Positions 21,153-33,068 of a stretch of DNA of 64,000 bases are shown one piece after another. This DNA is from Nannobrachium achirus (taxonomy: Eukaryota; Chordata; Actinopteri; Myctophiformes; Myctophidae): contig OY997643.1 of assembly GCA_963921795.1 (NCBI GenBank), forward strand, positions 9,021,033-9,085,032. Direction: 5' to 3'. Within the stretch, counting starts at the first letter, position 1, and every line of letters begins with the position of its first letter. The position numbers and the translations under genes are program-made. Below the pieces are notes generated by a model. The model did not search any database and was not told the origin of the DNA. It saw only the letters and a program-made list of their open reading frames with translations.

Positions 21153-23810
21153 GGCCTAACAAAATAATATGTTGGTTTCCGGTTGGCGACCGACCCTATT
21201 AAATACGTGCGACCCAGATGATTTTATTGGCATTTGGAGTGAAAATAAATAAATAAATAAAATTAAGTCAAAATCCGACCGAGTCGATCAAAAACGTCTT
21301 ACAAAAAATATATTTGGTGCGACCACATTCGCAAAGTTTAATCAAAGTTTTCTTTCGTCTAAAATATCATGTGCGCAAATGTTTTGTTTTACTATTCAAA
21401 ACGTTTGCAGACATAATTAAGGAGGTGAAACAGTGCCGATGTCATTTTTCATCTGCAGCCCAACGTAACAATTGGAAGTTATTGCTCTACTTAGCTTGGG
21501 TATCCGCTATAGATGCGGTGGACGGGCCGCTTTTGAGCGTTTCGGCCGGGATTTTCCGGGCACGGAGGGGGTCCGCGGGGGTCCCTGTGCCTGGGGGACC
21601 CTCCGGGGACCCCCTGGGAGCCGGCCCCGTCCCTCGCGGACCCCCTGGGGCCGAGCTGTGGCCTTTTACTAACATGCGGCTACATCTCCGCCGTCTGCTG
21701 CTTTGAGACTGCACTCTCGCCTATCCAGGGAGTGCACATAATTTTGGAGAGGAATGGGCTGACATTTCTAAAAGGGCCTTTTCAGACGGATAAAAATTAA
21801 GGGCTCAAGCCCCTTTTGCTGTATGTGCGCACGTGCCTGGCGACTGCGCATCTCATTACAGACTGATCATTTCAACACATTTCTTTTAGAAAACATTTGT
21901 ATTCTTGTTTCTCCCAGTTTTATTGTTTTTAAAGGACCTACACCATGAATTTTCACTTTTTCTATTTTAAAACCTTTTTTTGGGGTCCCACTGGCACCTT
22001 CTATCCTCACAAAGTCCTATTTCTGACCGTTGTGTCTTTCTCTGGTTTTGGGCAGACAGAGATGAAAAGCTTTCCACGGGTTCTCAGAACAGTGCTGTTC
22101 TGAGAGTTGACGAGAGTGACGTCAATCTCGTCCGTCCCCCCCCCCCCCCCCCCGCCCTTCAGGTAAAAACCAGAGCTACTCTTCTAAACCCAGCCCCTCA
22201 TTTGTTTTCTAATTTGCTTAGCCTCCACCTCCACCTGCAGCTGGCTTACTGTTCTGGGGCTGCTCACTCAGTGCTCTCACTCACTTTTATTCTATCAACA
22301 TTTTTGCTATCAACATGTCCAAGGAGAAGTCTTAACGTTCCTGGATTGCACTATAAATGTGACGTTATAGACTGCGAGGACCCAAGCTTTGTCCCTTCTA
22401 ACAAGGAAACAAAAGACCTATTTTTAATGATCCGAGGCCTTCTGAAGCCTGGGCCTAAATGTTCCGCGGTGGCCGGGTGGGAGCTCGCAGTGGCCGGGTG
22501 GGAGCGAGCCGCGGAGCTCGCCGCGGTGGCCGTGTGGGAGCGTTCAAGCAGACAAGCATCCTCCTCCTCCGTGTCCGTGATAGACCGCCTCTCCTATCGC
22601 TGTCCCACCCCCGGTTTTCCCCTCCCTGTCCCCGGCTAGAAAGAGCTCCACACCCCGCCTCTCCTCTCTCCACGGCTACACGCCGCCTCTTCTATCGCTG
22701 TCCCCGGCTATAGAGAGCTGGCCACCCCGCCTCTCCCTTCACACGGGGCCGCTGCTGCCCGCAGCCCGCTGCGCTGCAGATGAAAACGCTCCAACCAGGA
22801 GGAAGAGGAGCGGGTCGAGCGACCAGACCGAGCGTAGGTGCCCGACGTAGGCCGCGACAAGCAGCTCCGACCCGGCGGTGGACAGAGCCGCGGTCCCGGC
22901 AGCGACAAGCAGTTCCGAGCCGCGGAAGCCAGGTGGGTGCTGCCGCTGAGCGCGCCTCCTCTCCCCTCACTGTCCCCAAACAGCGATCGCCGATTCTGAA
23001 CGTACTTTACTATTATATGAAATGGATGCTTCCCTCTGTTTCCCAAACACTGGGTCGGGACCCATTTGTGATTCACTTATGGGCTGTTATATTTCGTAAA
23101 TTTTTATACATTATACATAAATACAATGCGCGTGGGGTTGATTGTCTAATAATAACGTTCTCTAATGTCTGGTCTAGCAACGGTCGCCCTGTGTCATTTG
23201 ACAGTAGGCTTATATCATACAACATAGGCCTACAGTAGGCTATAATCAGAGCTGCAACATTATCTTATTTTGTATTGGCCCAATATTACATTATTTGTTG
23301 TCGACAACGTTGGAGAGGAGGGGAGGGGGGGAGGGGGAGGGTGGAAAAACTCCACTAGATGCGCCACTGAGCAAACAGAGGCCGTTTTGGTATTGCAGCT
23401 GGAAGGCCTCATTATTGCACAGCTATAAGAAACAAGAGGAATGGTCAGGGTGTGTGTTGGGGGGTAAGACCTGTCTAAGACTCAATTTTGAGCATATATT
23501 CATACAAAAAATATAGTTTTAAAAGCATGGTGTAGGCCCTTTAATGTGTAAATATGAACCATTTAATGATTTAGAAATTAGTAACTCAGGAAAACATAAT
23601 AAAAAAGAAGCATATCGATCATTGCCATAGAAAAAAACAACAACAAAAAACTACCTACCCATCCTTCCCATGAGGGAATAAAATAAAATTCCTTGCTACC
23701 CATCATGCCCACAAAAAAATAAAAATAAAAAATAAAATAAAATAAATTCCCTACCTACTCAGCCCTAAAATTACAGCCAACCGGAAACCAACGTTTTATT
23801 TTGTTAGGCA
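21153..23810. mobile_element. PIF/Harbinger-like element 1 in the ZNF B/C intron
   Basis: Ends GGCCTAACAAAATAA and TTATTTTGTTAGGCA are inverted, with a longer match through GTTGGTTTCCGGTTGGC. The TAA flank is duplicated. Gene A's intron has the uninterrupted site GGACTTTAATAATAAG near 17,149-17,164. A 3-bp TWA duplication is typical of PIF/Harbinger. No transposase seen. Hosts a nested element. The stretch 21,510-21,660 is very GC-rich. Confidence 0.8.
21933..23540. mobile_element. piggyBac-like non-autonomous element nested in Harbinger-like element 1
   Basis: Ends AGGACCTACACCATG and CATGGTGTAGGCCCT are inverted and flanked by TTAA on both sides, the piggyBac target. No transposase recognised. 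It has a C-run at 22,138-22,154 and GC-rich sequence at 22,460-22,980. Long frames in this GC-rich part have no motif I recognise. Confidence 0.75.
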
Positions 23811-23849
23811 TAATAATAAGGACTGTGATAGGACATGAGTAAGGACTTA

Positions 23850-25501
23850 AGGCCTCTACAGATGAAGAGATTTCGCCTACAATAAGATATTATAATTTTT
23901 TCATCGGATCGTATGAGCACACACACTACACCATCCTCAGTCTTGACGATTATTGGGTCGTGTGTCCCGCTGTGCGAGAGACGCGCGACAGAACCGCACA
24001 CACAACAAGACCTCTTCCACGACACCCCTGTGGCGAATTCTGGAGCGAGACGTGACGAGACAAAAAAATAAATAAATAAATCGCGCCTCCCTCAAAGCAG
24101 CAGCAGAAACCAGTGACAGTCAGATCATGAGACAAACTGTATGTGTTCCTAGGTGTGGCCTACATGACAATTTTGAAACCGAATATCCGACTATCCATAA
24201 ATTAATTTTTATTTTCTTCTCTTTTTTTCACCCGGAGAATTGCCAAAACTGAGCACATTTCGACCCATTTAGGGCAAACCTCCTTTGAAAGAATATCAAG
24301 AGTAGACTATATGAAAGCATTTCAATAACGTTTATACTGTTGGAATCTGCTTAAAAATAATTAATTAGGCCTACATCACCAGCGAAAGACTAAAACTTTT
24401 TTTTAAAGTAGGTTAAATAGGCTACCAATTAACTCCCAGCGCAGCCAGCTGGACTGACTGGACTCGCGACCTGCACAACACAGCTCTCCTCTATGTTAGG
24501 TTAAACCATAATATAGGGCCAGGCCTATGGCATTCGCAGCCAATTTATAAGACTACTTTCTCCATGTTCTCTTCTCTTCTCACCTCAAAATGGATTAATA
24601 TTCTTCTGATGACCGAATCACATTGAAGCAGCAGGCACGCCAGGCAGTATAGCCTACTCGAGCAGAGGTAGGCTAACGAGTGAGTCCCATCCAGTCGTCT
24701 TTATTGGATTTGATCATTTTGATTTATCCATCACCATGACATTTGCCATCAAAGCACTCACACACACTTTGCACATAGAAACTTAGAGTAGATGCTGATC
24801 AATGTGCTGCTCTGTCAAAAGACAGAGCCTGCTGGTGCGCTAAATGTATGGGGTCATCGTGACCACACAGTCAGGCTCCGCAAATCACCCATGGTAATTC
24901 TTAATTTGCTTATTTTACTTGTTAAATGCAACATTTTATTATGAAGACATGGCATTATTATGGGTGCAAAATGTAAATGTTTAATAAAGATAATATCTCA
25001 ATAAAAATATATAATTAGAATAACCAAATTGTATTTACAAGCCAAATAGTGGGATCAGCCCCGTTTATTAGTCGGATATCCAAATAACCGCAAACATCCC
25101 TAGTTCTAATGGATGTTTAGAATGTTTAGAATTATTAATAACTAACTAGTGATGGGAGTGAGTGGGAGCCAGGACGGAGGAAGAGAGAGAGAGATGAGAG
25201 AGGGAAGGAGGGACTTCATAGATTGTGCTGCAGCAATATCGTCACTCGTTTCCACACTACAGGAACACTGCTAGTTCTCTACCCCGCTGTGCGCTGATTT
25301 TCAAGCAAGTTTGATATTTGCTCCTGTCGGGTGGGTTGTAAAAAAGGTCGTAAAAAAGCTAATTAACATATCGGCGGGCGCTTCCACACGACAGGAGAAA
25401 AACTGTGCCTCGTGAGCGAATTTGGGCTGTTCCTCGTCAGTGTCATAAATTCCTCAAATGCCACAACATTGCGTACGAATTCTGTTTGTCTGTGGGGGCC
25501 C
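23850..25501. mobile_element. PIF/Harbinger-like element 2
   Basis: Ends AGGCCTCTACAGA and TCTGTGGGGGCCC are imperfect inverted repeats flanked by TTA on both sides. Gene A has the empty site GGACTTACTACAG near 17,188. No transposase seen. AT-rich interior. Confidence 0.75.
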
Positions 25502-25504
25502 TTA

Positions 25505-26005
25505 CTACAGTGCTCTACAATTCATTACGGCTGATGGCTTTCACACCCGTCCTTGTGTATTTATATGAAAAAAGTGTGTTGGCATCTCTCGCAGTTCTTA
25601 GAAAGCAACATTGCATAGTTTTACTTTAGTTACTGTATGTTCATGAATAAGGTTTGGTTTAGACCTAGTTTTACTAAGGTTAAGTAAAACCCTTAGCACT
25701 ACTGGATAAATCAATGACCATACACAAAGCTAGTTAGCATTTGTTTTTAGGTTTTTTCTTTACAGATTGTATTGTTTTTTCTAGATAGATATTCATTTGC
25801 ATTTGTTATATTGCTGTTGATGTACTGACATATTATCTTGTTTATTATTGTGATGTTTTATCTGCTTATTGTAAGTCGCTTTGGATTAAAAGCGTCTGCT
25901 AAATGCCTGAACTGTAAACTGAATAAGTTTACATACCTATCCTGTACAACTTTACAACAGGTTGCATCGTTGCATCAAACAGTCCACGTCCCTTGTTCGT
26001 CTCTC
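25505..26005 (-). repeat. Duplicate of ZNF A intron and partial exon
   Basis: Matches about 17,192-17,716. Includes the SINE tail at 25,870-25,905 and the exon donor at 25,937. Homology ends abruptly at 26,005. Confidence 0.85.
25937..26005 (-). pseudogene. Truncated copy of the ZNF A ATG exon
   Basis: Keeps KGRGLFDATMQPVVKLYRI and the GTATGT donor but lacks the acceptor and the ATG region, which lie beyond the break at 26,005. Confidence 0.75.
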
Positions 26006-26589
26006 AGCAACCACATGCATGGATGTTACACCGACATTGGTTTGGCAAAGAAATGTGTGACTGCATCGCATAGTTGCATTGGGTGATGTTACTCAAGACA
26101 TTGGTGTCACATATGTGTCCCAGGCTGGTGAAACCGTCCTAATGTCGCCGATTTTAAAACGGCAGAAAAGTGAGAAAATTAAGTCAAAGTCGTTTTTTGT
26201 ATTTTTCGTTTTTTTCAAATTCACACAAGTTCGAATTTATAACAAGGGTTTCGTGTCAAAAGATAGTTGTTTTAAGGTACTACAATGGCTAGTTTTATTT
26301 GTTAAACTAGGCTGCTTTTGGAAGAAACTGTACGTGTTTTTTGGGGGAGGAGAGATAGCGCTCTGAAAAGTAATTGTCTCGTATTTCACGCTTTGAGCAC
26401 CGCCCATACAGTGGTGCATCTGGTTCTAGTGTGTAAACACATCTCAGTGACTAACTTCATCTCGCTAATGTTATTGGTTTGCAGAAGACAGTATTCTGGA
26501 AGGATTTATTTTTTGATTTATACGTCGTGATCTGACTCTGAGTCGCTATCGGGCACACAGAGACGCAGCGATGATGTCTTCTCGTAATG
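26006..26589. other. Unassigned sequence
   Basis: No gene or known repeat recognised. Confidence 0.5.
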
Positions 26590-27130
26590 GAACAGTCGGC
26601 GCTAATGGGAAGCTAACGCTATACAGCGTATCTCACAACTCAGCCTCTCGTCTGTGGTAAAAAATGAGCCCCGCCGCTCACGAACGCTTCTTACCTTTTG
26701 TGAACATTCTGTCCAAAAAGTAAAGGTCCTATACACTTCTCTCAACTGTTTACTTTTCAAGCGTGGAAGAAAATCCAATCAGCGTGTTGAAATAAAGAGT
26801 TTATATCACTCATTTTGTCAGCCGGTGCATTATTTTCCCCTCTTATTATTCGTTGTGTCTATACCACGTGACCAGGGGAGGTAGCGTGTAAAAAACAAAG
26901 GACCAGCTGACAAAATGAGCGATATAAACTTTATTTCAACAAGCTGATTCGAATTTCTTCCACGCTTATGAAGTAAACAGATGAGAGACCGGCATAGGAC
27001 CTTTACTTTTTGGATATAATGTTCACAAAAGGCAAGAAGCGTTCGAGAACGGCGGGGCTTTGTTATACTACAGACTAGTGGCCGACCTGCGAGATACACA
27101 ATAGCGTTAGCTTCATGCAGTTAGCAGTGG
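26590..27130. mobile_element. Fold-back element, diverged relative of 9,626-10,233
   Basis: Arms about 26,592-26,825 and 26,895-27,128 are imperfect reverse complements (AAGCTAACGCTAT outside, AACGCTTCTTACC inside). The centre shares ATACCACGTGACCAGGGGAG with the element at 9,626. Confidence 0.8.
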
Positions 27131-27435
27131 CTAACGGCTAACGCTAACGTTAGCTAGCGCTATAGCTGCAGGCAAACGCAGGCATCGTAGCCTATACACA
27201 ACTGGGATATTGTTGCTCTTCTACAAGCTCACAATGCGGGCGGTTAAGCCTGTCAGAACCGTCAGATTATCCTTCTGACTTAAGTTACACAAACACTGAT
27301 GAGTGATGATGTTACATGTATAGCACAGTTAGCCGGCGGCGACCAATTTCGATAGGTCACGAGTTACGGTGTTGCGCACGTGCATCCCCGTAGAGCAACG
27401 TGGACTGATGAAAACGGGTGCCCCATAGAACTTTG
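27131..27435. other. Unassigned sequence
   Basis: GCTAACGTTAGC-rich start, then nothing recognised. Confidence 0.45.
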
Positions 27436-27800
27436 TGCCTTTGTGGTTAATGTATGTTTTGGACTATTAAAATCAAAATCTACAAAGCAATAACTAAGTT
27501 TAAAACATACATAAACCACTTTAGCCCTATGTTATACCAAGGCTATTTGAAAATAGCCGATCTACAAGCTCACAACGCATTGCGGTGCGACGCGTTGTGA
27601 GCTTGTAGATCTGCTATTTTCAAACATTTTGTACTTTTACTTTTGGTACTTTAAGTACATTTGGATACCAATACTTTTGCTCTTTTACTCAAGTAAATTT
27701 TTAATTCTGGACTTTTACTTGTAACAGAGTGATTCTACATTGCAGTATTGATACTTTTACTTAATTATAAAACGAAGGTACTTTTGTAATACACTATTTT
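27436..27800. mobile_element. Relic of the CAGTGGTG hAT family
   Basis: Shares CATACATAAACCACTTTAGCC and GATACCAATACTTTTG with 32,900-34,450. The centre at 27,546-27,624 is a palindrome ending GAGCTTGTAGATCTGCTATT. It preserves the uninterrupted site of the piggyBac-like insertion seen at 33,069. Confidence 0.7.
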
Positions 27801-28612
27801 AGTGAAAAATAAAAACTACAAAAAGAAGAAAATGACAGGATGAGCATATAAGGAGGGGAGGAGGTAGAAAAGACCACTGGCCACTATTTCTGACATGGCT
27901 GCAAGCACTATAGCACAATATATTACCACAGGTCTACTACTAAATAGTAGTTTTAAATAATTGTAGTAAATAAAAGTAAATTTGAAGTTGACAGCTATAC
28001 CACTGTGGGGGTGGTTTGACTTGGGGGGAGTGATTTAGGGGTGTAGACAAGTACCTATTGTCCCTCCCATTGTCACACCCACTATTGGCTACCCAGAGGT
28101 GACAAAATGTTCCTGGCATTCAAATGGATTTTTAAGCACTTTGGGCTTTATGGTGCAACAAGTTTAAAATGTCCATAACTTCTTCAAATAAGCTCCAATT
28201 TCAACAAATGATACATCATATGAAAGCTTAGATTCTGTACTGGGATAATCTGTACAAAAAAGAAAAATGAGCATGCAGACATAAGGAACAAAGTACCAGA
28301 CCTAGTCACATATGTGTCCCGTTCATGTCCATATATGGTCATTCCAGTCCAGAATGAACAGGTTTTATCTGTCCCGTACATCCAAAATATGTGTGTAACG
28401 TCTGTCCCGGTCTGATGATTGGATGATTAAAAATGTCCAATGAGACCAGAATTGAGGATTGGTCAAGCTTCATATGACAATTCGGCCCTCCAGATAAAAT
28501 CCTTCATTCATTCAGAATTGGAAGAATGTATAGATCACAGAGTTCATAGCTCTAGCAGAGCACACATAGAATAAAGGTTCACCGCTTCACTTCGAACCGA
28601 GGTTTGATTTTT
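27801..28612. other. Unassigned intergenic sequence
   Basis: AT-rich. No gene or known repeat recognised. Confidence 0.5.
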
Positions 28613-29962
28613 AAAACTTCAAACTCAACATGTGGGACATTGTGAACTTCTAGATTGGCTATCTTTGCTACTATAGGTCAAGAGTTTGGGCCACTACGGA
28701 GCACTCATACGTCTGTCGCACCGCCAATCCAACTGATATGCCCATACATATCTGTCTGTCCTTGTTCCTTTTTCTCCACATCTGGACAGCCCATATGGGC
28801 GACTGGGCATGCCCCCTCTTTAGCCCATATATTGAGCTGGCATCTTTTTTTTTCTTTTCTTTTTTTTGCCTGATGCCATGCCCAGATTAGATAACAAACT
28901 CCTTATAGGTTTATGGCTGAGTCATGGTGACATGAGAGAGCTTGTAGATCTGCTCCTCTTCAATGCCATGCGATCAGTGTTGCCAGATTGTGCAAGAGGA
29001 GTAAGCAACCGGGTCCTTAAAACAAGCCCAAGAGAAGCGACTATACTTCAGTCCTGCCTACAGAACTCGCCTTCGGCTCGTTCCTGCAGCAAGACTGACG
29101 TGCCAGATAACCGTGATAATGCACACCCTCTCATGTAACATTGCTTAAATATACTATACAGCAAATTGGATCATAGTTCGGGGAAATGGTTGAAATCCTA
29201 GGGAGAACATCTAGCGAGCAAATAGCGGCCAATCATAGGAACTTTCAGTTCCGTGTTACTTCATTTTAAATCGGGACACCTACAGCCCTGCTCAAATGCT
29301 ATGTTCTGTATGTCACTAACTAGCCCTGATGGACTTCAACCTGGTATTTGCACTTTCTCCATTTACAGACCATACATCTACATAAACAATCAGATTTCAA
29401 ATATAGTATTTACTCCATGACCACAGATGGTACAATTCACTTCAGGCCCGCAGAAGTAGACCAATCTTCCGTATTGTTCAATAAAGAGCATTTTCATTCT
29501 TTCAGTGGCCATTTCCTTGCATAGTTACAATGTATCAGAGTGCAGTACACCTCCCCAACCGAAAAATCTCAATATTTTGATGGCCTGTTTTTTTTTCGTC
29601 CGAGGTCCCAGTACTAATCCGGTTAGGGTTAGGGTCAGGTTTAATGTTAGGGTTTAGGCTTTGGGTTAGCATTCACCAGGTTAGCATTCACCTAGGTGAT
29701 AGCTAGAAAACTACACCGCGGTGATGACTTATCACCGCAGACTGTACTCTGATAGGGCCTTTAGCGTTCACTCGCGTCGGCAGGTTATCCTCATCTACTG
29801 GGACTTCGAAACATCCTCAACTGATAGGGTCGCGTAGTTGAAACATTATGGAGGAAAAAATTGAAATGCCTTTTTATTGAACAATACTGAAGATACGGTT
29901 ATTGTACCTACTCGAAGAGAATTCTAACATCCGTGGCCATGGAATAAGCACTTTATATTTGA

Positions 29963-30785
29963 AATCTAGCTCTGGTCCATCGCGTCACCTCTGACAGACC
30001 CGTCGGCAAATGAATAGACCGCGTTTTCTCAGCCCCTACGAGCGCTCAACTTCAGTCAAAATAAACAAAACTACTTCAGTACTCACCAAACCAAAGATAG
30101 TTTTGCGTTGTGTAAAGTCTATTCTCCACAGTGGTGAGCCCCTCAGCAGTGAGCACCCCACCCAATCTGCAAAATACCGCCACTTATTTCCGGGTTGTGA
30201 ACCATTGTATCTGCGGTTAGTCTGGGATCACTTCACTTTTCGAGGTTTGATCCGGTCGGGAGAGGAAACCACTTTACGTCATGTTGTAGTACTCAAAGGA
30301 CTACAATTTGCCAGAACTATCAAACCGGATTCAGTTTTAACCCAAAATAATTCCCCTGCGCTCAAGAACATACTTTTAGGGCCTACCTAATAAACTCCTT
30401 GATGCGGAGTAGTTTTGCTTTTGAAACATTTGTTTGGTATACGCATCTTTTAGTCCAACTGTTAGCGACCGCCGACCGGCAAGACTACACTAGGCTACTC
30501 AAGCATTTTAATAGGGATTGGGCGCGCTTTAAGCGGAAACCAAACGGCCTGTTGTGAACGAACACCAGGCTTTCTCTCAGAAAGCCTGGTGGGTGCGTTT
30601 TATTTCATGACAAAAATAATGTATTTTACAGAGTAGGTGGGGTGCTGAGGGGCTCACCACCACGGAGAATAGACTTTCAACAACACAAAACTACCTTTGG
30701 TTTGGTGGGTAGTGAAGTAGTTTTGTTTATTTGCCGACGGGTCTGTCAGACGCGATGGACCAGAGCTATTTGAAATCGAGCATCC
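29963..30785. repeat. Fold-back element (copy 2)
   Basis: Same inverted arms as 8,508-9,425, with small deletions in both outer ends. Contains the hairpin at 30,564-30,590. Confidence 0.8.
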
Positions 30786-30802
30786 GAGACAGTATGTTTG
30801 TG

Positions 30803-31010
30803 TGTGTAACAGACATACCTGCAGTGTGTAGTGTGGTGTTGTGTGTGTAACAGACATACCTGCAGTGTGTGTAGTGTGGTGTTGTGTGTGTAACAGATAT
30901 ACCTGCAGTGTGTAGTGTGGTGTTGTGTGTGTAACAGACATACCTGCAGTGTGTAGTGTGGTGTTGTGTGTGTACCAGACATACCTGCAGTGTGTAGTGT
31001 GATGTTGTGT
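30803..31010 (-). repeat. 41-bp minisatellite with splice donors (copy 2)
   Basis: About five units, each with CTGCAG|GTATGT on the minus strand. Copy 1 has about eleven. Confidence 0.9.
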
Positions 31011-31201
31011 AGTGTCTCCATCTCTCTCTGGAAGAGGCTGCACATGACCTCTGCGGCCGCACGGAGGCGCTCCAACACAAACACTCTGACATCGAGCTTC
31101 AAGTGACAGACATCAACACTTTGTTGCTTTTCCAAAACACACAATATCTCCTCTCCCACCGACGTCATGTGTTCATTTATCCTCAGCCGTACAGACTCCA
31201 T
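30985..31201 (-). CDS. ZNF-type first coding exon (copy 2)
   Basis: Same frame and length as 10,505-10,721: ATG at 31,201, RLRAAAEVMCSLFQREM, phase-1 donor at 30,985. Position and orientation fit a first exon for the B/C gene: G from this exon plus AC from the acceptor at 21,121 gives an in-frame Asp codon. That would need a 9.9-kb intron holding two Harbinger-like elements, which is long but not unusual for fish. No transcript evidence is available. Confidence 0.6.
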
Positions 31202-31539
31202 TTGAAGCGTTTTAACTCCTTTTAATATGAGAAGCTTTTCACCACGCGCTGTGTCCCAACCACCATGAAACACCAACACTGAGTGAGACACCGCCGCCAA
31301 GCGAGCTAAAGCGAGCGAGTCTCCGTGTCGAGCGTTGCGAAGTCCGTCCGAGTTTAATATGTCCTGATAGGGACAGAATAGTACATCTTCGTCCCGGTCC
31401 AAGTGAACACAGTGGAGCGCTGCTTGCCCCCCGACAACCACCGTTATGCTTAGGTTCGTTGGCAAACGCCAGGTCGCGTCCCAAAACCACCATGAAACAC
31501 CAACAGTTCCTTTGTTGTGGAAACGCCACGCGAGAAACA

Positions 31540-31595
31540 TTCTACTTCCGGAAGATCCGGCTTCCGGATCAACGTGTTTAACGCATGCGCAATAA
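31540..31595 (-). promoter_or_regulatory. Candidate promoter of ZNF exon 1 (copy 2)
   Basis: ETS-type CTTCCGG cores at 31,544-31,568 and NRF1-like CGCATGCGCA at 31,582-31,591, the same as copy 1. Confidence 0.5.
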
Positions 31596-31664
31596 CGGAT
31601 CCAGGCGCTGTTGCTTTAATGCCTTTCGCCGCCTGGTGGAGGAGATGTGTAACTGTCACTGAAT

Positions 31665-31667
<3 letters not shown>

Positions 31668-31699
<32 letters not shown>
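31668..31699. repeat. (GACA)n microsatellite (copy 2)
   Basis: About 8 units. Confidence 0.95.
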
Positions 31700-32319
31700 C
31701 ATGCCATGCCTCTGTTCCTCTCTCTGACTTTTATACCCTCTCTCTCCGCTGCTAAACTGGTCTGCGTGCTGTCTGCTTCTCATGCCATGGTGCCTGATTT
31801 ATGATTACTCGTATGACTGTGTGGCGCACGGAACAGTAGATTTCCAAGATCAAACTGTGTCCCTCCACGCTAAGTTGTAGGGTTTGTAGATCAGGCAGTG
31901 GGCGTGTACTTGCAAGAGCAACATAGCGAGTCAGTCCGTCACCCGTGCCTGTTCCCATGCTGGTAGACCTAGTGACTATCTGGATATATTTCTGCTGATA
32001 TAAAACAAACCTGTATTGAGTTTTAATTCCCATCGCAAGCAATCATGATACAACCTGGGCGGATGGATGTGGACGGTATGAAAAGTGTGTGCGTGGGTGG
32101 CTGCGTGCGCGCGCCTGTACATGTGTGTGAGTGAGAGAGAGAGGGAGGGAGGGAGAGATGGAGAGGAAGAAAAAAAGAGAGAGAGATCTGTCGATCAGCA
32201 GCTGTCTTTCTCTGACGAACGCTATACAATGGACGTTAATTAAGCGGCGGGGGAAAGTGTTATATAGGAGGACGATATGGACCAGAACGTCATACTTTAT
32301 TCGAATAGTATTGTCTGAC
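31700..32319. other. Unassigned sequence
   Basis: No gene seen. A GA-rich run at 32,128-32,190. Confidence 0.5.
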
Positions 32320-32937
32320 CCGTTTCCATTCACATTTGCGCATTTAGTTTATCCGATTAAGCCTCAAAATCCTCCTCCTCCAAGCGGATAATCTTTTTTG
32401 CGTATAATGAAAGTTTATTCGCAAATTGAAGTGTTTCCATCAAAATATTTTGCGAATCAGCCGTTAATGCGCAAAAAGTAGTCTTATGCAGGCCTGGAAT
32501 TTCGTCAATTTAGGGGCAAGGCCAATTGGCCTTTGGTGTTGTCATATCTTTGAGGGCACAAAGGCCAAGTGCCAGGGCAGGAAGGCCATCATTAAAACAA
32601 TGATTTTAAGTCCACGCCACAGTCATAATTAATTTAGCTTAAACGTTAAGGTTTAATGTAATACCTTTCAATTAAATAAATATCAAGAACCTGTTTATTT
32701 CTGTTTTGCCATGTGCAGTGGTGTAAAGTAACTAAGTACATTTACTTAAGTATTGTACTTAATTGTTTATTGTAATTCTGAGTATTTCTAACACTTACTT
32801 CTACTCCACTACATCTCGGATCCAAATATTGTACTTTTACTCCACTACAATTATTTGAAACCTTTAGTTACCAGTTACTTTGCATATAAAAAATTATAAT
32901 ATTATTAAACATACATGAACCACTTTAGCCCTATTTA

Positions 32938-33045
32938 GGCTATTTGAAAATAACCAAGCTTGTAGAAAGAATTGCAGATCTACAAGCTCAAGATGTGTCG
33001 CATAACTATTTGTTGTGAGCTTGTAGATCTGCTATTTTCAAACAT
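32938..33045. repeat. Palindromic core of the hAT family
   Basis: GCAGATCTACAAGCTCA and TGAGCTTGTAGATCTGC are inverted around an AT-rich loop. Confidence 0.75.
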
Positions 33046-33068
33046 TTTGATACCAATACTTTTGGTAA

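Larger units (their letters stand above)
28613..31699 (-). repeat. Segmental duplication unit, copy 2 (compact)
   Basis: Matches copy 1 without its three insertions and so preserves their empty sites: near 28,750 for the CAG-ended element, 29,806-29,820 for DIRS, and 30,803 onward for the fold-back. The head block 31,010-31,667 is almost identical to 10,541-11,186, pointing to a recent duplication or gene conversion. Confidence 0.88.

Noticed and set aside
21980-22639. 219-codon plus-strand frame in GC-rich DNA
   Set aside because: It contains a poly-C translation and low-complexity tail inside a piggyBac-like element. No domain was recognised.
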